Positions 24,201 to 36,374 are shown, counted from the first letter of the stretch. The stretch: DNA of 64,000 bases from Grifola frondosa (GCA_001683735.1 LUGG01000002.1:3499621-3563620); one strand, 5' to 3'. A program made the numbers and translations. Notes: generated from the sequence alone by a model not told the origin.

Positions 24201-26566
24201 ATTTTATTTTATTTTATTTTAATTTTTTTGGCTCCTCGTTTATTGTCCGTGAGGGCAGCGCCCTATGGTAGACAATACATGCTAGTAGCTATGTTGCATG
24301 TAAAATATGATCAAAAAATGAGGGCTGTACATATCCTCGAGGGGAGTGGAGCTCTGTGTGGGTTAATGTCAGTAAGGTAAAATTAAGGCAAGCTCCTGGT
24401 GATTCAATGCTAGAATCCGGGCTAAAACCTTCCGTGCTTAGAGGTGCGTATGATGCCCTGGGCTTTTGCCACTTGCCACAGGTAGGCATGGCAGCATCAG
24501 CGGTCCCCCGCTGGCCAACAGAAATCCCCTGGACCCTGGAGCTGTGAAGTATGTACGTAGAAACGTAAAAAGGGTCAAGAAAGAACAGGAAAATGGAAGA
24601 TGGAAATGATGTTCTTGACGCAGTGTATTCTGTCGAGGGAGGTCAGCACAGTCATAGGATTCAGCCATGGGTACTTCGCTGTGCGGGCCACTTTGTGGCA
24701 TGTTTGCTCGACGCGATGTTTCCGAATGTGGGGGCCAGTCTTCCAGTCACATTAATGTAGTTCAGGAGGGGCTTCAGGATGGTCGATGTGTTGAGTAGGT
24801 TGCTGAGGGAATGTCCTGCATGGCCTAGGAAGTGATCAAGGTGTTCCCAACGGTGGCAGTTATGCGCTGGGCATGTGAGTAGAAAGTGGTGGACTGTCTC
24901 CAGTGCTGCTAGGCATGATAAACATAAGGGGCTGTCAGCTTTCCATATGCGATGAAGGTGTTTCTGCAGGGGGATGTGTTCAGTGTGAAGCTGGAAAAGA
25001 ATGTTTGCTTGCCGTCTCGGTAACTTTCCAATAAGTTTCTCATATTTCTTGGATGGAAGCCCCTTGTCAAGGCGGGCAAAGTTCTTGCCCCATCGTGAGG
25101 TGGTCCACACCTTCTTGGCTTTGTCTTGGAGGCTGGTCAGGAAGAGCTGCTTCATCTTCATCACGCTGCGTGGGAGGCCTCCTCGCAAGGTGCCGGGGAG
25201 GACTTCATCGGGGCTGGAGTCTCCCTGCGCTGCATGCTTCACTTCGCGATCGGCTGCCTCATTGCCTTCCAGATTGACGTGGCCCAGGACCCAGTAGAGA
25301 GTGACTTTGGCATCGTAGTGTTTCCTACCAAGTGTGCACAGGTGTCGGTGAAGACTGTCTAGCAGGTGGTGTCCAGGCGTTGGCCGCCGGAGTTTAGTGG
25401 CCTGAATCGAGGATTTGTTGTCAGCCACAATGGAGGCGTCCTCGACTGTTCGTTCTTCCTTCAAGAGCTCGGCGCCGAGGAGTTCTACAACCTCGGCTTG
25501 ATATATGGTGTGATCATCGGAAGAGCCTAAGTGGAAGCATAGGACCTTGTAACCTGGTCTGCCCGGCTTGAACAACACTGCAGCCGCTCCTACTCCTCCA
25601 TCTAGGTCAGATCCGTCTGAGTACACCCAGATGCCGCGTCGGCAGCACCAGTCCCCTTCATTGCGGATAGCCTTTTCCTTGTCGCTGGCGATCTCAGTCT
25701 CGTGAGGAGGTTTCCAGCATGGGTGAAACCTGATGGGTAGAATAGTTTCAGTAACTTCAATGTGGATATTGTAAGTGAAAATTAGCTCGGTCAGAGCTGA
25801 GCAGTGGTTGGCTATGAATTTCCTGCCGGCCCATCATATGTGATGGTGCAGCGGGTGTGTCTGCGGGAGCGTGCAGATGCAGGTAATGGTGCAGTGGCAG
25901 ACCTTGTCTACAAGGAGTATGAAGGGTAGGAGGTTGGCGTGGGTGCCCATCACGTCTGTCGCGGTGGTCCGCATAGCTCCAGTCATTATTAGCAGGGCCT
26001 GTCTTTGCACGTGCTCAAGCTTCCGGACCACGCCTACAGAGCCGTGTAGCCTTTTGCTGCCCGGGAGCATGCATACTGGAGTTAAGAAGATGTCGGCTGC
26101 ATATAGCATGCTGGGAACTGCGACTGCGAGGTAGAGCTTCTTGACCAGCCCGAAGGTGAGACCATACCGTGATTTGGCGAGGCATCGGAACTGTGCGACC
26201 CAAGTAGTCCTTTTCACCAGGGCGTATGTGACATGTTCATGGAAGTAGAGTTTGTGGTCCAGTAGGATGCCTAGGAACTTGTGGTGGTGGGATGGCTAAC
26301 GACTGTGTCGTTCATCTGAAGGGACAGTTCGAGGTCTTTTAGCTTGCAGCTGCAGTTGAGGAGACTGAGCTTGTCGAAGGAGAACTCTGAGTTATGGGAC
26401 TTGGACCAGGTCAGTGCTCCTTTACGGTGAGTCATGAAACTACGTAGCTTGTTATGTGTCTCCTCGAAGGTCTTCCCCATAGCGATGATCGCGACGTCGT
26501 CCATAGTTCCAACCATGAGTTCTCCATTTTTGAGATGGACGCTGCTGACGAGGTCCGAACTTGGTT
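24201..26566 (-). mobile_element. 5'-truncated LINE retrotransposon (RT C-terminus, RNase H, zinc knuckle)
   Basis: Oriented minus, with a (TAAAA)n-like tail at 24201-24230. From the 5' side: the RT active-site region GTMDDVAIIAMGKTFEETH (about 26520), with T where Y or F is usual; the RT/thumb region ALVKRTTW..LAKSRYG and VPSMLYAADIFLTPVC (26217-26040); RNase H (25626-25100) with YSDGSD, QAEVVELLGAELL, VADNKSSIQA and GNEAADREVKHAA giving D-E-D-D; and a zinc knuckle CLSCLAALETVHHFLLTCPA ending at 24661. One frameshift near 26285 and a stop at 25834 break the frame. It keeps CpG dinucleotides, unlike its neighbours, so it inserted recently. The 5' junction abuts the repeat at 26557. Its RNase H suggests a Tad/I-like fungal clade, not certain. 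Confidence 0.82.
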
Positions 26567-26750
26567 TTAGAGGGCCATTTCTCTGCATGGCAGGTACAAT
26601 TGATGAGGAAAATGATTAATTTTATTATTATTATTTAAGTCTTATTTATTTTAAAATATTATATATAACCTTCTCCTATCCTGTTGACAACGTCTACCTT
26701 TGCAAAGTATCAAACTTATTATTTAAGCCATTAATTACTGAAGCTTAAGG
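26557..26750. repeat. Third copy of the AT-rich GGCCAT/MAGTIDEE repeat
   Basis: Starts ACTTGGTTTTAGAGGGCCAT and continues GATGAGGAAAATGATTAATT, TTTATTTTAAAATATTATAT and CTTTGCAAAGTATCAAACTT. It is in direct orientation to 19796-20090 and marks the right side of the Helitron/LINE block. Confidence 0.55.
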
Positions 26751-29700
26751 GTCCTAACTTACTCAAAGCTAATCAAGGACCTGAGCCCCGTCAACATAAT
26801 CCTCTGTGCATCATGTGATCTGCATGCTTCTCATCCTCTTTGTGGGCTACAATGCCTCTTGTGCATTGTCATGCTGATTGTTTCACTTCACAGTGGGCTG
26901 TAGTGTCTCCTGCATGTGACCACTGATATGATGGCCTCAGCTATGCAAATTAAATTATTTTCACATTTTGAACATCTGACAATTTTTCAGAAGCTATGCT
27001 TAAATCCAGTAGGATTGCATCTGTGATTACATCATTGCAGGTCATTTAAGCAATAATCTTATATCTTATTGTGATGCACAGCCAGCCGAATTACATCCAC
27101 TGTTAGCTTCGATGCTTGCACACTTAATATTCATGCAATATGTCATATCTCTATTATGACAACATGTGATGCATCCAAATACTTGCTACCCAATTGTTCA
27201 GTGTCCAACATGCATTTGCCTTGCAGATCACACATGTTGAACCTGATCCTAGTCTTTTTAGCTCTTATCCAGTCTCAGATTAATTCTAAAACCCAGTGAC
27301 TCATGTCACATGATTCCACACATCAATATGATGTTGCAACTATTGTTTGCAGCACATCTTGGACCATACCCCTGATGTAACACATCTCCCTTTCAAATTG
27401 ATGCCCTGAGAAGGCCACATGTCTACTCCCATGTGACTTTGCATATTTTGCATGCTGGTGTAGTGCATGACTATATGCAGCAGGTGTAGTAGTTCAGCCA
27501 CCATATATTCTGTATTTTCCTTCACCCCAATTTCTCATAGCTTATTTGTGTCACATTTCACCCCAGACCTTCATTAATATTGCCACTGACCTTTTCCTTT
27601 CTAGTTAGTATATTTCACAGGATATGTTCATTGCAAGGCACTTGCAATCAGCTTTTGATTCATAATGAGGTCTTTTTCTGTTTCAGATGCATAAAATAAT
27701 TTATAAAAATTCATGTATAGTATGATATGAACCAGATACAAGTTTCCCCCACAAGTACAGTATTCAAAATTGTCAGCTTCACTTGCAATTGCATATACTC
27801 CACACTTAACTCAACCTATACTATAAAACTGTGACTGCGATACTTGCAACTCTATGTGTAGATTGTTATACAAACTGTAACTGCAAACCCTATGATCAAG
27901 AAGACCTCATTAGTCATGATATGCATGGAGCACATGGAGAAACTACATTGTTAAGCATTCCTTTTATATTGTTTTGCATTTTCCAACCCTCCAGGACACA
28001 TGATTCACTTGCAACTTGTGAGTATAATTAACCATTCAGGTTAGTGCAAGGAACTTATGCAAGAAATTGGGAGCCCATTCACACTGTATCTCATTGCTAC
28101 TGACTTGACAATTTGTAGAATACATATTAGGTATTTTATAGGTCAGAGTTGGCAAGAGAGTATCACTGCAACTCATTATTTCTGCTCCAGCATGAACTCT
28201 CGGTGGAAGCCCTCACCTGGATGCAGCAGGGTTAAGAGAAGCTTAGCAAGCTTGCTTTCAACTATCAGCTCTCATATTCATCAGGTGAGCTGCAACTTCA
28301 TCTCCTGTCACAGACTTGTTTGACAGGTATGTACTCAGCATTGGAGCCACTAAACTCATAATTAAACACTTCCATTTACTAAGTCAATGCTGTCTTGAGC
28401 TTTAGGCTGCCTCTAACCATTATGAGTGATGCCATTGCAAGCTACACCCAGTCTATGTCTGAGAATATGGAATACAGCATCAGTTTGCTTGTCAATCTCA
28501 CCAATGCAGTTGAGCACTACAAACATGAGGAGTTATCCAAGTTCAAAGCTGTTTTCACCATCTCAGAACTCCTTCTTTCAACTGAAAATTTTTCTTCACT
28601 CAGAGCTGCAGATGAAGCACTCAAAACATATCTTGGAATGCTTCAAGAGGTCAATCAGGAGAACAGTGGATGCAAGGCCCCGGAGAGACTGACTGGGGCA
28701 CATGAACATGACTTTGTTGAATACATGGCCAATACTTCTTGACTAACTTAATCACACAAATTTTTATCTGAATCAATGATCATGACAGCAAGTGCAGATA
28801 CACTAAACTCTTCAAGTTCATCTGGGCTATGTGAGATTTCATTGAGAGCATCTTAGTGAGACCAGAAGTTAAGAAAATAGTTTGCCTCCTCCATGAATAC
28901 TTTGTTACCCTAAGCTTGCAAAAGTCAATCTGCTCAACTTATATGGAGCCCCAGAGTTTCTTAATGCAGAGTGAACAAACCTTCTGGCAGGCAGAGCTAT
29001 TAACCTTAATTACATTTTTGCTGGCCAGTACTCCACAGAACAGGATGAGAAGCATATCAAAAAAGTTGGAGATATTGAACTCTTCTATCAAGTTGCAGTT
29101 CCTTCTAAATGCATTGTCACCTTTGGAGACTGGGTTTTCACATGCCCTGCAACCATCTATGTGTTCCCCCACAGACATAATGAACTCACTCACTATGAAA
29201 AATATATCACCAACTTGTTTGGGGTCCTTGCTATTCCCCTTCATTGCCATATTCTTAACTTTAATCACACCCTGCAGAAACATGCCAGTTCAAGGCAAGA
29301 CCTCCCTACTTATTGACTATCCCAAGTTTGCTGACCTTTAAATCCAGTTTTGTGACTCTTTGGACACCAACATCTATTATGAAATATGAATGGAAACCCT
29401 GTCACAAAGCTCTGGCAACTCAAAGCATGAAAAGGATGCATGTTAAAGATGGAATGCTGAAAACTGTCTGAATCATACTATCACCACATTTGTTCTGACT
29501 GCTATATCCTGGGTGTGCCTTAGACTAATGCTCTAAGACTTTACTTAAGTAACCTAGTCAATGCTAGCTATTCTCAAATATCTCAGAGACTTTATATGGA
29601 GCTAAGTGCTTGGCTGCTGAATCTTAGATTCTTGGCAAGCATACATTTATAAGCACCTAGTACTCCTCAATGCTTTTCTCTTTGACCAGCATGCTATCCT

Positions 29701-30780
29701 TAACCATTCTGCTTTTTTGCACATCTCACCCTCTCAAACCATCATTCCAAACACCTTTCATAGCCTTCTTAGCATTTTCTGTGCAAAAAATGTGAGTTTC
29801 TTGACAGCAAGCTGTGGTGGGCCTAAGCCACCTGGCCATGTCTGGTTTGGCTATTAATGTTGAACTTCCAGATTAGAGGAGACATACAATAACCTTGGGT
29901 GGTAGTTGCCACACTGATCACCCAATATTCTTCCATCCAAGTGCTCCTTTTTTATAATTTTTGTATACATTTTTCATTGTATCCCCCTATCAGACCAGTC
30001 TTCTATCTTATTATTTGAGGCACAATTGATGATACTGCATTTCAAACACTGAAATGTGATACCCCCTGCTAGGTAATTTTCTGGCAGCTTTAAAAATATA
30101 GAAAGTGCCAAAAATATAGTAGTTATATATACCTACAATATACAACAAATATCACAAGAATCCATGAGGAAGTGGGGAAGATGTGAGGAGAATATCCAAT
30201 TGTGGCTAAAGTCTCAATACTGTATGGTGAATCAGGAACAAATATGCTGATTCCTCAATACCTCCCTCAGTTCCTCATCATATTTTATGATCATGGGCTT
30301 TGTTGAAGCCATAATATACCTCCATCACATCCTGCAATCTGATCTTTAACTACATTTCATGTAGTAGAGCAATTATATAATCTATAGAGGCAGCTGATAA
30401 GGATTCTACCACATGGGGTCATCTTTGATAAGCATGATGTGTGGCTCATAAAAATACTCAAATACGTAGAAATATGCCACAAAATTCTGCTTGAAATTAG
30501 GGGCAAATTCCATTCAGGAAGGATGGAGGAAATGCTTCAGCCACCCCTGAATACTGCTTTGTGTGCTCTGAGGCGAGCACTGGACAGAATCTTTCCACAT
30601 AAACATCACCTTATTAGCATAAAATACACCTCTCAGAGGGTGCACTTCGCTCCAGATTCTGTCCAATATTGGTTTTCCAAATTAGGAGGGATCTCTGCCA
30701 GCAAAGCAGGAGGAGATGACATTTTATCATTGTTTGTGGCTATTTACTGTACATAAAATTGAACTACACATATGTAGGAC
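26751..30780. other. AT-rich, CpG-depleted stretch without recognisable genes
   Basis: Rich in TG/CA and poor in CG, the pattern left by loss of methylated CpG. Plus-strand frames at 28395-28742 (115 codons, helical composition, SENMEYSISLLVNLTNAVEH) and 28856-29341 (161 codons) are the longest. They match nothing I know, have no sister copy in the window and lack a clear intron pattern. I see no terminal repeats. Probably an old element eroded beyond recognition. Confidence 0.45.
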
Positions 30781-30786
30781 TAACAC

Positions 30787-32096
30787 ACCTTTCAGTGAAG
30801 TGTTTCTGTTACTTACAGACAGCCGGTCAATGGCATGGGCTGATGTCACAGGCCAGCCGGACCCGGCCGGGATTGTAACTTGTTCCGTAGTTACAGCCCG
30901 GCCGGGGTTCTGTATTTTCAGTCCGGCCGGATGTCACTCCGGAACATCTGTCTCCTTTTCGTCAGTCCGGCCGGTGCTCAGGTTCACAGCCCGGCCGGAT
31001 GCCAATCGGAGCAGGATGTGTCCATGATCAGTGTGCCCATGCCGGAGGGATGTCTGGTATAACACCTGTCCAGACAACGTTGGAGCACACCCCACCTATC
31101 TGGGATGACAGCCAACCTGCATGCCGAACGTCAGCATCAATACTGCCCTCAGCATGTTTGTTGTCCGTTTCAGCGAATATTGTTACTGTGCAGCTGGAGT
31201 TCGTCGGTGGGCTAGGCCTTACATTCATAGTATACGTGTATGCCAATCGGAGCGGCACGGTGGGTCTGCGATTTGACAACAATAGGATAGAGGGTTACGA
31301 CGGTCCGGTCTGATGTGATTTCGACAATAAAGAAGGCCTGTAAATTAACGGAAGATGATGTATTTATCCAGGATGAAAAATGAGTTGCACAGCACCCTTC
31401 TGCATCAGCACTTCTTACATCGAAGTTACGATCTGCCAAGTCGTCGCCCTACTCCGGTGACGATTTCCTGAATTCGTCATTCATGGGCCACCGGCCACCC
31501 ATCAAAGTAGTACAGGATGCATTCCATTTGGAGCTAGAGAGCGACATAGAATGTACGGATGGGACTCATTCTCCGGACCGGATCGGGACGGAACAACGCT
31601 TACAAAATAGAGGTGTTCATGAAGACCCCTTAATATCGTGAGAACCAACCGCAGGCAGTGGCTGTATTGATCTCCCCAATATTCACCTTGCATCGTGTTC
31701 GTCTGAACCTGCTATCGGAATGTGCATTATATTCAGGAGCATGGGTGGAGTGTCGGACCGGAAAGAACTGTCCCGGAGTAGACATACAGACCGGGGCAGA
31801 CATCCGGATGGAATGGTCATTCCGGAGTATAGGTTGACTGTCCGGATGACAAAGGCTATCACGGTGTTCAAACAATGAGTCAAATGAGATCTTTGATGTC
31901 AAATATGAGTGGACATTGCAGCCCAATAGTTGGAAGAATGCTCAGAGCCTTCTGGCCGGTGTAATCATGTACTCCGGCTGGACTGCAAATACGCAAGATG
32001 AACAGGCCGGCCGGTCGGGTCCGGCTGGCCTGTGATAACAGCCTAAATTCGTACCTGGCTGGCCTTTGGGAACAGCATATATGACTGAATGGGCTC
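30787..32096. mobile_element. Non-autonomous 1.3-kb element with KDZ/TET-type inverted ends
   Basis: The left end (30787-30998) has ACAGACAGCCGGT, GTCACAGGCCAGCCGGACCC and repeated CAGCCCGGCCGG/CAGTCCGGCCGG units. The right end (about 31958-32096) is its inverse (GGGTCCGGCTGGCCTGTGAT) and finishes ATGACTGAATGGGCTC, exactly as element A does. The interior has no gene; 31330-31975 is the right subterminal repeat R1. This looks like an internal-deletion derivative mobilised in trans. No clear target duplication could be read. Confidence 0.7.
31330..31975. repeat. Right subterminal repeat R1, copy 1
   Basis: Nearly identical to 39965-40610 (GATGTATTTATCC, TGAGTTGCACAGCACCCTTC, CATTCTCCGGACCGG). 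The pair differs by few substitutions but many one-base indels. Dense in CCGGA/TCCGG. Confidence 0.75.
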
Positions 32097-32428
32097 GCTA
32101 AGGACCCGCTATTCGCCACCCGGTCGTGGGAAGCTGTGGAAGTCTCATAGGACGGATCCGTGATGTATCACGGACGAATCTACGTGTGAGTTGGTGCCAC
32201 AATGCCGGCTTAATTTGACCAGGTGGGGCCTAGTGCGCATAAGTGTTGACTTGTGACCACGCAATGAGCCAACTCCAGGCTCCACGTGCTCAGGCTACTG
32301 ACCCCGAAGAGAAAAAGGACTTGCCAAGCCACCTTTCTCTAAATGTCGCCGACCCACGGATATAAATAATCGCTTAAGAGATAGAACTTGAGAAGTACCA
32401 ACTACACGAGCCTCAGCCTCTGCACATC

Positions 32429-33169
32429 ATGTTCTCCACACCCCATGAGGACCCCATCTCCTTCATTCAGGATGCTTTGATGCTCTTCCACGCCATAGAT
32501 GAGCGAGACGTCATGTCAGGAATGAGGGCGTGGAGCGGGATCTTGGTGTATGTCGCCCGGGACAACTTAGGTAAGTGACTAAATGACTAACCAGAGGTTG
32601 ATGATCATAACTGATCTCCTGCAGCCTTGCTGGACTTTTTCGATCTAGGTCCCCCCATCGAGGATGCGGAAGGCGTGCGTCGGGTGATGATTGGGGCGTT
32701 GGAACGCGCGCTCGAGCTTATTCAAACGGACACGCCGCAACAGCTGATGGCAGCGCGGGTGGCGGCCGGAGCGGGCCATTGGTGGAATGAGCATATGGAG
32801 GACGGTGAGTTGCCCAAACACGCTTAGTCATGACTATTAATACAATCTTCAGCCAACGCGGATCCCGTCGACTCGGATGAAGAGATGGAGCCTCGGGAGA
32901 TTGAATTGCAGGCCATGCGGGCAGGGCGAGATGAATGGGAGGTGCGTCAGGAACACCCGGGGCAATCCGTGCATAGCGCCCCGGGCCCAATGCATTTGGA
33001 CGGCGCTCCTTCTGCAGGCCCGTCCAACCGCGCCGCCCGCCCGTCCCCCACCCGTTCGGAATCTCCTCGCATGCGCGGTCATCGCGGTCGCGGTCGTCCG
33101 CGTGGCCGCGGTCGTCCGCGTGGCCGTGGTCGTCCGCGTGGCCGACCGAGGCGTGACGCCGAGGAATGA
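32429..33169 (+). CDS. Gene Z, copy at 32.4 kb: AT-hook protein (intact, 212 aa)
   Basis: Three exons (32429-32570, 32625-32804, 32853-33169) with GTAAGT and GTGAGT donors join in frame to 213 codons including the stop. The N-terminal domain has MRAWSGILVYVARDNL, FERALELIQTD-like helices and AARVAAGAGHWWNEHMED. The Z genes at 50.5-51.4 and 51.9-52.7 kb share this skeleton (RAWSGI..YA.RD and A+.AAAAGHWWN). The C-terminus is three tandem RGRGRPRG units ending RPRRDAEE, which are AT-hook cores (GRP) that bind the minor groove of AT-rich DNA. The N-terminal domain is unrecognised. It lies just right of the 1.3-kb element's end and is the only complete gene of this fragmentary zone besides Y. Confidence 0.8.
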
Positions 33170-33569
33170 GGTGAAGCAGGCGAGAAATTTCTTGAACCGC
33201 GCCCGATCAATATCTTCTCCAGTATCTACGTATTGTGTATGTACTTATAGCGGATAGCTGCATCTTGAACCTTGCTTGCGTTTAGTGTTGATACTTGTGG
33301 TATTTGTGTATTTCTAAGACATTCATCAACCATCCGGCGCACCATCAACAATGAAATCATTCCGGGACCAGGACGGACCCGTCTGTCCTAATATTAGAAT
33401 GCGGCCGGGGAGCTTCTGCAAATTCCGTAGCACCGTTACGACGGGTCTGGTCGATATGGGTCATCGACACTGATCTCACGGATCCGGATGGTTTTCTCAT
33501 AGGACATCCGGCCGATGTTTTCACACAGACTGGCATTCACTGGAAGGAACAGGATATTTTATCTACCTA

Positions 33570-33878
33570 CTACTCAAAGTATCGGCTTCTTTCCATCCAA
33601 TGAGGGAGTTTAACGTCAGCATAGGTTAAAACCTCCATGCAAATAAAATTGGCAAAGCAGACCATTTCGCCTGCAACGGCTTCAATCTCGTGTCCCAATA
33701 CTTTTCCGCAAAGGCCGATCACGGTCCCGGAACTGTAGCACTTGTCCATCCCCATGGTCGGAAGCAGTAGCCGCCCTCCAGAGTATGGTCCGACCGTCAC
33801 CAAAAGATCCATCCAGGGTGCCCGGCGGAATGGGCTCGGGCCACCGCTGGGGTTGTATAGGATACAGTCCATTTGTAG
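33570..33878 (-). pseudogene. TET/JBP remnant (C-terminal half only)
   Basis: Reads RRAPWMDLLVTVGPYSGGRL, GTVIGLCGKVLGHEIEAVAG and ADVKLPHWMERSRYF, aligning with the last exon of both TET genes. The HRD iron-binding motif is missing: the sequence before APWMDLL departs into unrelated DNA at about 33840. It keeps the distal His (GHE) but the usual ERLCYA Arg segment is altered to GEMVCFA. Non-functional as a dioxygenase. Confidence 0.8.
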
Positions 33879-33934
33879 CTATGGACCACATTATCGAATG
33901 CACGGAGCGGACTCATACACGGGCCGGAGCGGCA

Positions 33935-34165
33935 CGGACCAACACGTATGAAAGGGGGCATTCGCGAAGACCCCTCGATATCTGGAGAACTAACAAGCAA
34001 GAATGGCTGTATTGTATGTTGAAATCTACACAATATTCACTATGCCTGGTGTTCGTCCGAAGCTGCTATCGGAATGTCTGCTATATTCACCGGCGCAGCC
34101 TAGATTGTCGGACCGGAAAGAACCATCCCGGAGTAGACGTACAGGTACCAATGGGAGTCGCACGG
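33935..34165. repeat. Right subterminal repeat R1, partial copy 2
   Basis: Shares GCATTCGCGAAGACCCCTCG, TGTTCGTCCGAAGCTGCTAT, TGTCGGACCGGAAAGAACCA and CCCGGAGTAGACGTACAGG with the copies at 31.6, 36.1, 40.3 and 42.2 kb. Confidence 0.65.
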
Positions 34166-34461
34166 ATCCCGCAAAGGTTCTTATAGCGGTTGCCGCACGA
34201 TATCTGAGGGACCTTACTCAAGGTGGCTGATAGCCATCAGTGGGTGGCTCATTCTTATTTGCAGTCAGGCTTAGATATACCCAGAATGAAAATGTGCATC
34301 GCTATCGTGCGGAAATACATGATACAACTAAAGAATACCACCAGCGTACTGCCCGCATCATCCCTACTCGCTCTCCCGCTCCTCGAGCCTCTGCTGGAGC
34401 TGCTCAATCTCGTCTCTCTGGCGGACCACTTCATCGACCAAAGCGGGATAGGCCGCGATGG

Positions 34462-35462
34462 CTACTCCCCGTGGAGTAGGAGGGGGAGCCAGTCGGAGAC
34501 GTCTTCACCCTCCCTCTCGGCAAGGGCACGGAGCTTCCTTTCTGCACGCAGGAGTTCCTGGGCACAGACGATGAGGTCAGTCTGGATTTGCACTTGACGG
34601 TTCCGCAGGAAGTGGAGGCGAGCATGAGCGATGCTGTCGATGATGATGAACCGAGAGGAGTAGGATCCGGTGGAAGACGTTGCGAGCGGGGCAACGCCGG
34701 TGCTCGGTACGCCAACGTCCCCGGGGGTACTCGAAGACGACGCAATGGTTTGAGCGTCGAGGGCAGGCCCGGAGGTCTCCGGCAGGGCAGGGACTGAGTC
34801 GCTAATGAGCTGGGCGAGGGCGACACTGGCCTCATCATTATCTTGAACTCCCGGCTTCATAACACGGCTAGGGGCGCTTTTCCCACCAGGATGGTGAAGA
34901 ACAGCCGGGTGGCACTGATGGAAGGAGCGAAAGTCGCATCGGCCATGGACACGTCTTCGCTCCCAGCCGAAGTACTTGCTACCAAGGAAGACACCCGGTG
35001 TTTAGCGTGATTCGACAAAGCAAATGCAACGACCTACGGATGTTGAATGATGACACAGCAGGAAGGGCATCCACAGGATTGGCCATCTTTAGCTCAGGCA
35101 GGATGTCGGCACCCCACGACAGCCATGATACGTGGGAGATCTGCTCATAGAAAGGCCGTGCGGAGGCCAGCATTTCTGCCACAATGGTGTCAGACTCAGG
35201 AGTTTCCATGGAGCGGAGATCTGCCTGCGTGAAACCGTCAGCCTGTCCGCAAACTGCGCAAGCAGCCTAAGCTCACCACTGGCTCCATGAACGCTTTCCC
35301 TGCCGCCTCCAGATCATCCTCGGACTGCGCATCACGGATGACCTGGAGTCTTTGCTTCACGAGGTCGTGAAAGCCAACGATGACCTCCCGACGTTCATCA
35401 GCATCCAAGCGTTCAAAATAAGCGCGCATGTCGAATGGTGCATTGCGTGAGGGAGTCGACAT
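34462..35462 (-). CDS. Gene V: uncharacterised three-exon protein with coiled-coil end
   Basis: Exon 1 is 35462-35277 (MRAYFERLDADERREVIVGF, helical). Exon 2 is 35242-35038 (ADGFTQADLRSMETPESDTI). The last part is 34978-34462 and ends in HFLRNRQVQIQTDLIVCAQE, LLRAERKLRALAEREGEDV and WLPLLLHGE, a likely coiled coil. The GT-AG junctions of exons 1-2 fit in phase. The reading frame near 34870 changes and would need a further short intron. There is no counterpart in A or B and I recognise no family. It sits between a TET remnant and a KDZ remnant, so it may be a cargo gene of a third element. Confidence 0.45.
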
Positions 35463-35540
35463 GTGCGAGGGAGTACTGGGAACGGAGTGAGAGAGCAGAA
35501 GAGCCTGAGAAGGTGAACCAGAAAACCTCGGGTTTAAAAG

Positions 35541-36104
35541 TCAACTGTTCACATGCCTTCTCGCCATCACGCGATTAACCCAGCTGACGGCGTGTTCGAC
35601 TTCTTTCCCCGAGCATCGTTGTATGGCTCCCACGACTTGCGACTTCCCCCATTGATGCCTGAGGACCGGGGATGGTCCAGATTGCAGCTTGACGCATCCT
35701 GGTGATCTGCGATTTCTCAATTCTCGACCCACCTCATCACCAATATTACTGAGTATGGGCCCTAACCAGCTGTGGAACTCCCACAAGATGACTCGTCTCA
35801 CATTAAATTCAATTGCATGCACTTGATAGGAGCGTAGAACTCTTGTGAGGCCTTTGTCAGATTCTGTAGTGACAACCGGGTGAGGATTCTCAGTGCGTAT
35901 CTGCGACAAGCACCGATACTAGGATGGGGTCGGTCGACGTTCCACATGGCCCCACATGCTTGAGGACACCCACTCACTGGAGAAAGGTAGCGGGGCAATC
36001 TGTTTTCCCTTCAAAGCATATGACTTTAACAGGACTGTGTGCCTTTCGAAATATCAATTATCCCCCTTCAGAATTAACCACCGCCTCGTCCAGTAAAGTC
36101 CCCG
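35541..36104. other. Stretch with one doubtful minus-strand frame
   Basis: A 122-codon minus frame at 35909-35541 (VRRVILWEFHSWLGPILSNI) has plausible composition but no homologue in the window and no recognised domain. No repeat or terminus was seen. Confidence 0.25.
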
Positions 36105-36235
36105 GGAATGTCCGTTATATTCACCAGCGTGGCCTAGATTGTCGGACCGGAAAGAACCATCCCGGAGTAGACGTACGGGCCGGGGCAGACATCAGCGTTG
36201 AACGAGTATTCCGGAGTATGGGTTGAGAATTCAAC
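36105..36235. repeat. Right subterminal repeat R1, partial copy 3
   Basis: Contains GCGTGGCCTAGATTGTCGGA, CCCGGAGTAGACGTACGGGC and TTCCGGAGTATGGGTTGA. It ends about 140 bp before the KDZ remnant starts. Confidence 0.6.
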
Positions 36236-36374
36236 TGGAACTAGCAAAGGCTGTGGAGACAAAAGGCCTTCCAAGAGGAACGGTAGCTTGGGATGCGTAT
36301 TCAAGAGACGCACTATGTTGATATTCGAATATATATAGCTGATGCTAAATATTTACCCATTATCCCTTCGTGTG

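Noticed and set aside
24201..26566. LINE and Helitron as one composite gene
   Set aside because: The LINE has its own (TAAAA)n tail, retains CpG unlike the helicase, and abuts different sequence at its 5' end.
28395..29341. Two plus-strand frames of 115 and 161 codons as genes
   Set aside because: They lie in AT-rich eroded DNA, have no sister copy or domain, and similar lengths arise by chance there.
32877..33257. Plus-strand frame of 126 codons rich in Ala/Val (AVVRVAAVVRVAVVVRVA)
   Set aside because: It is an out-of-frame reading of the GC-rich AT-hook repeats of gene Z, whose three exons join in phase.
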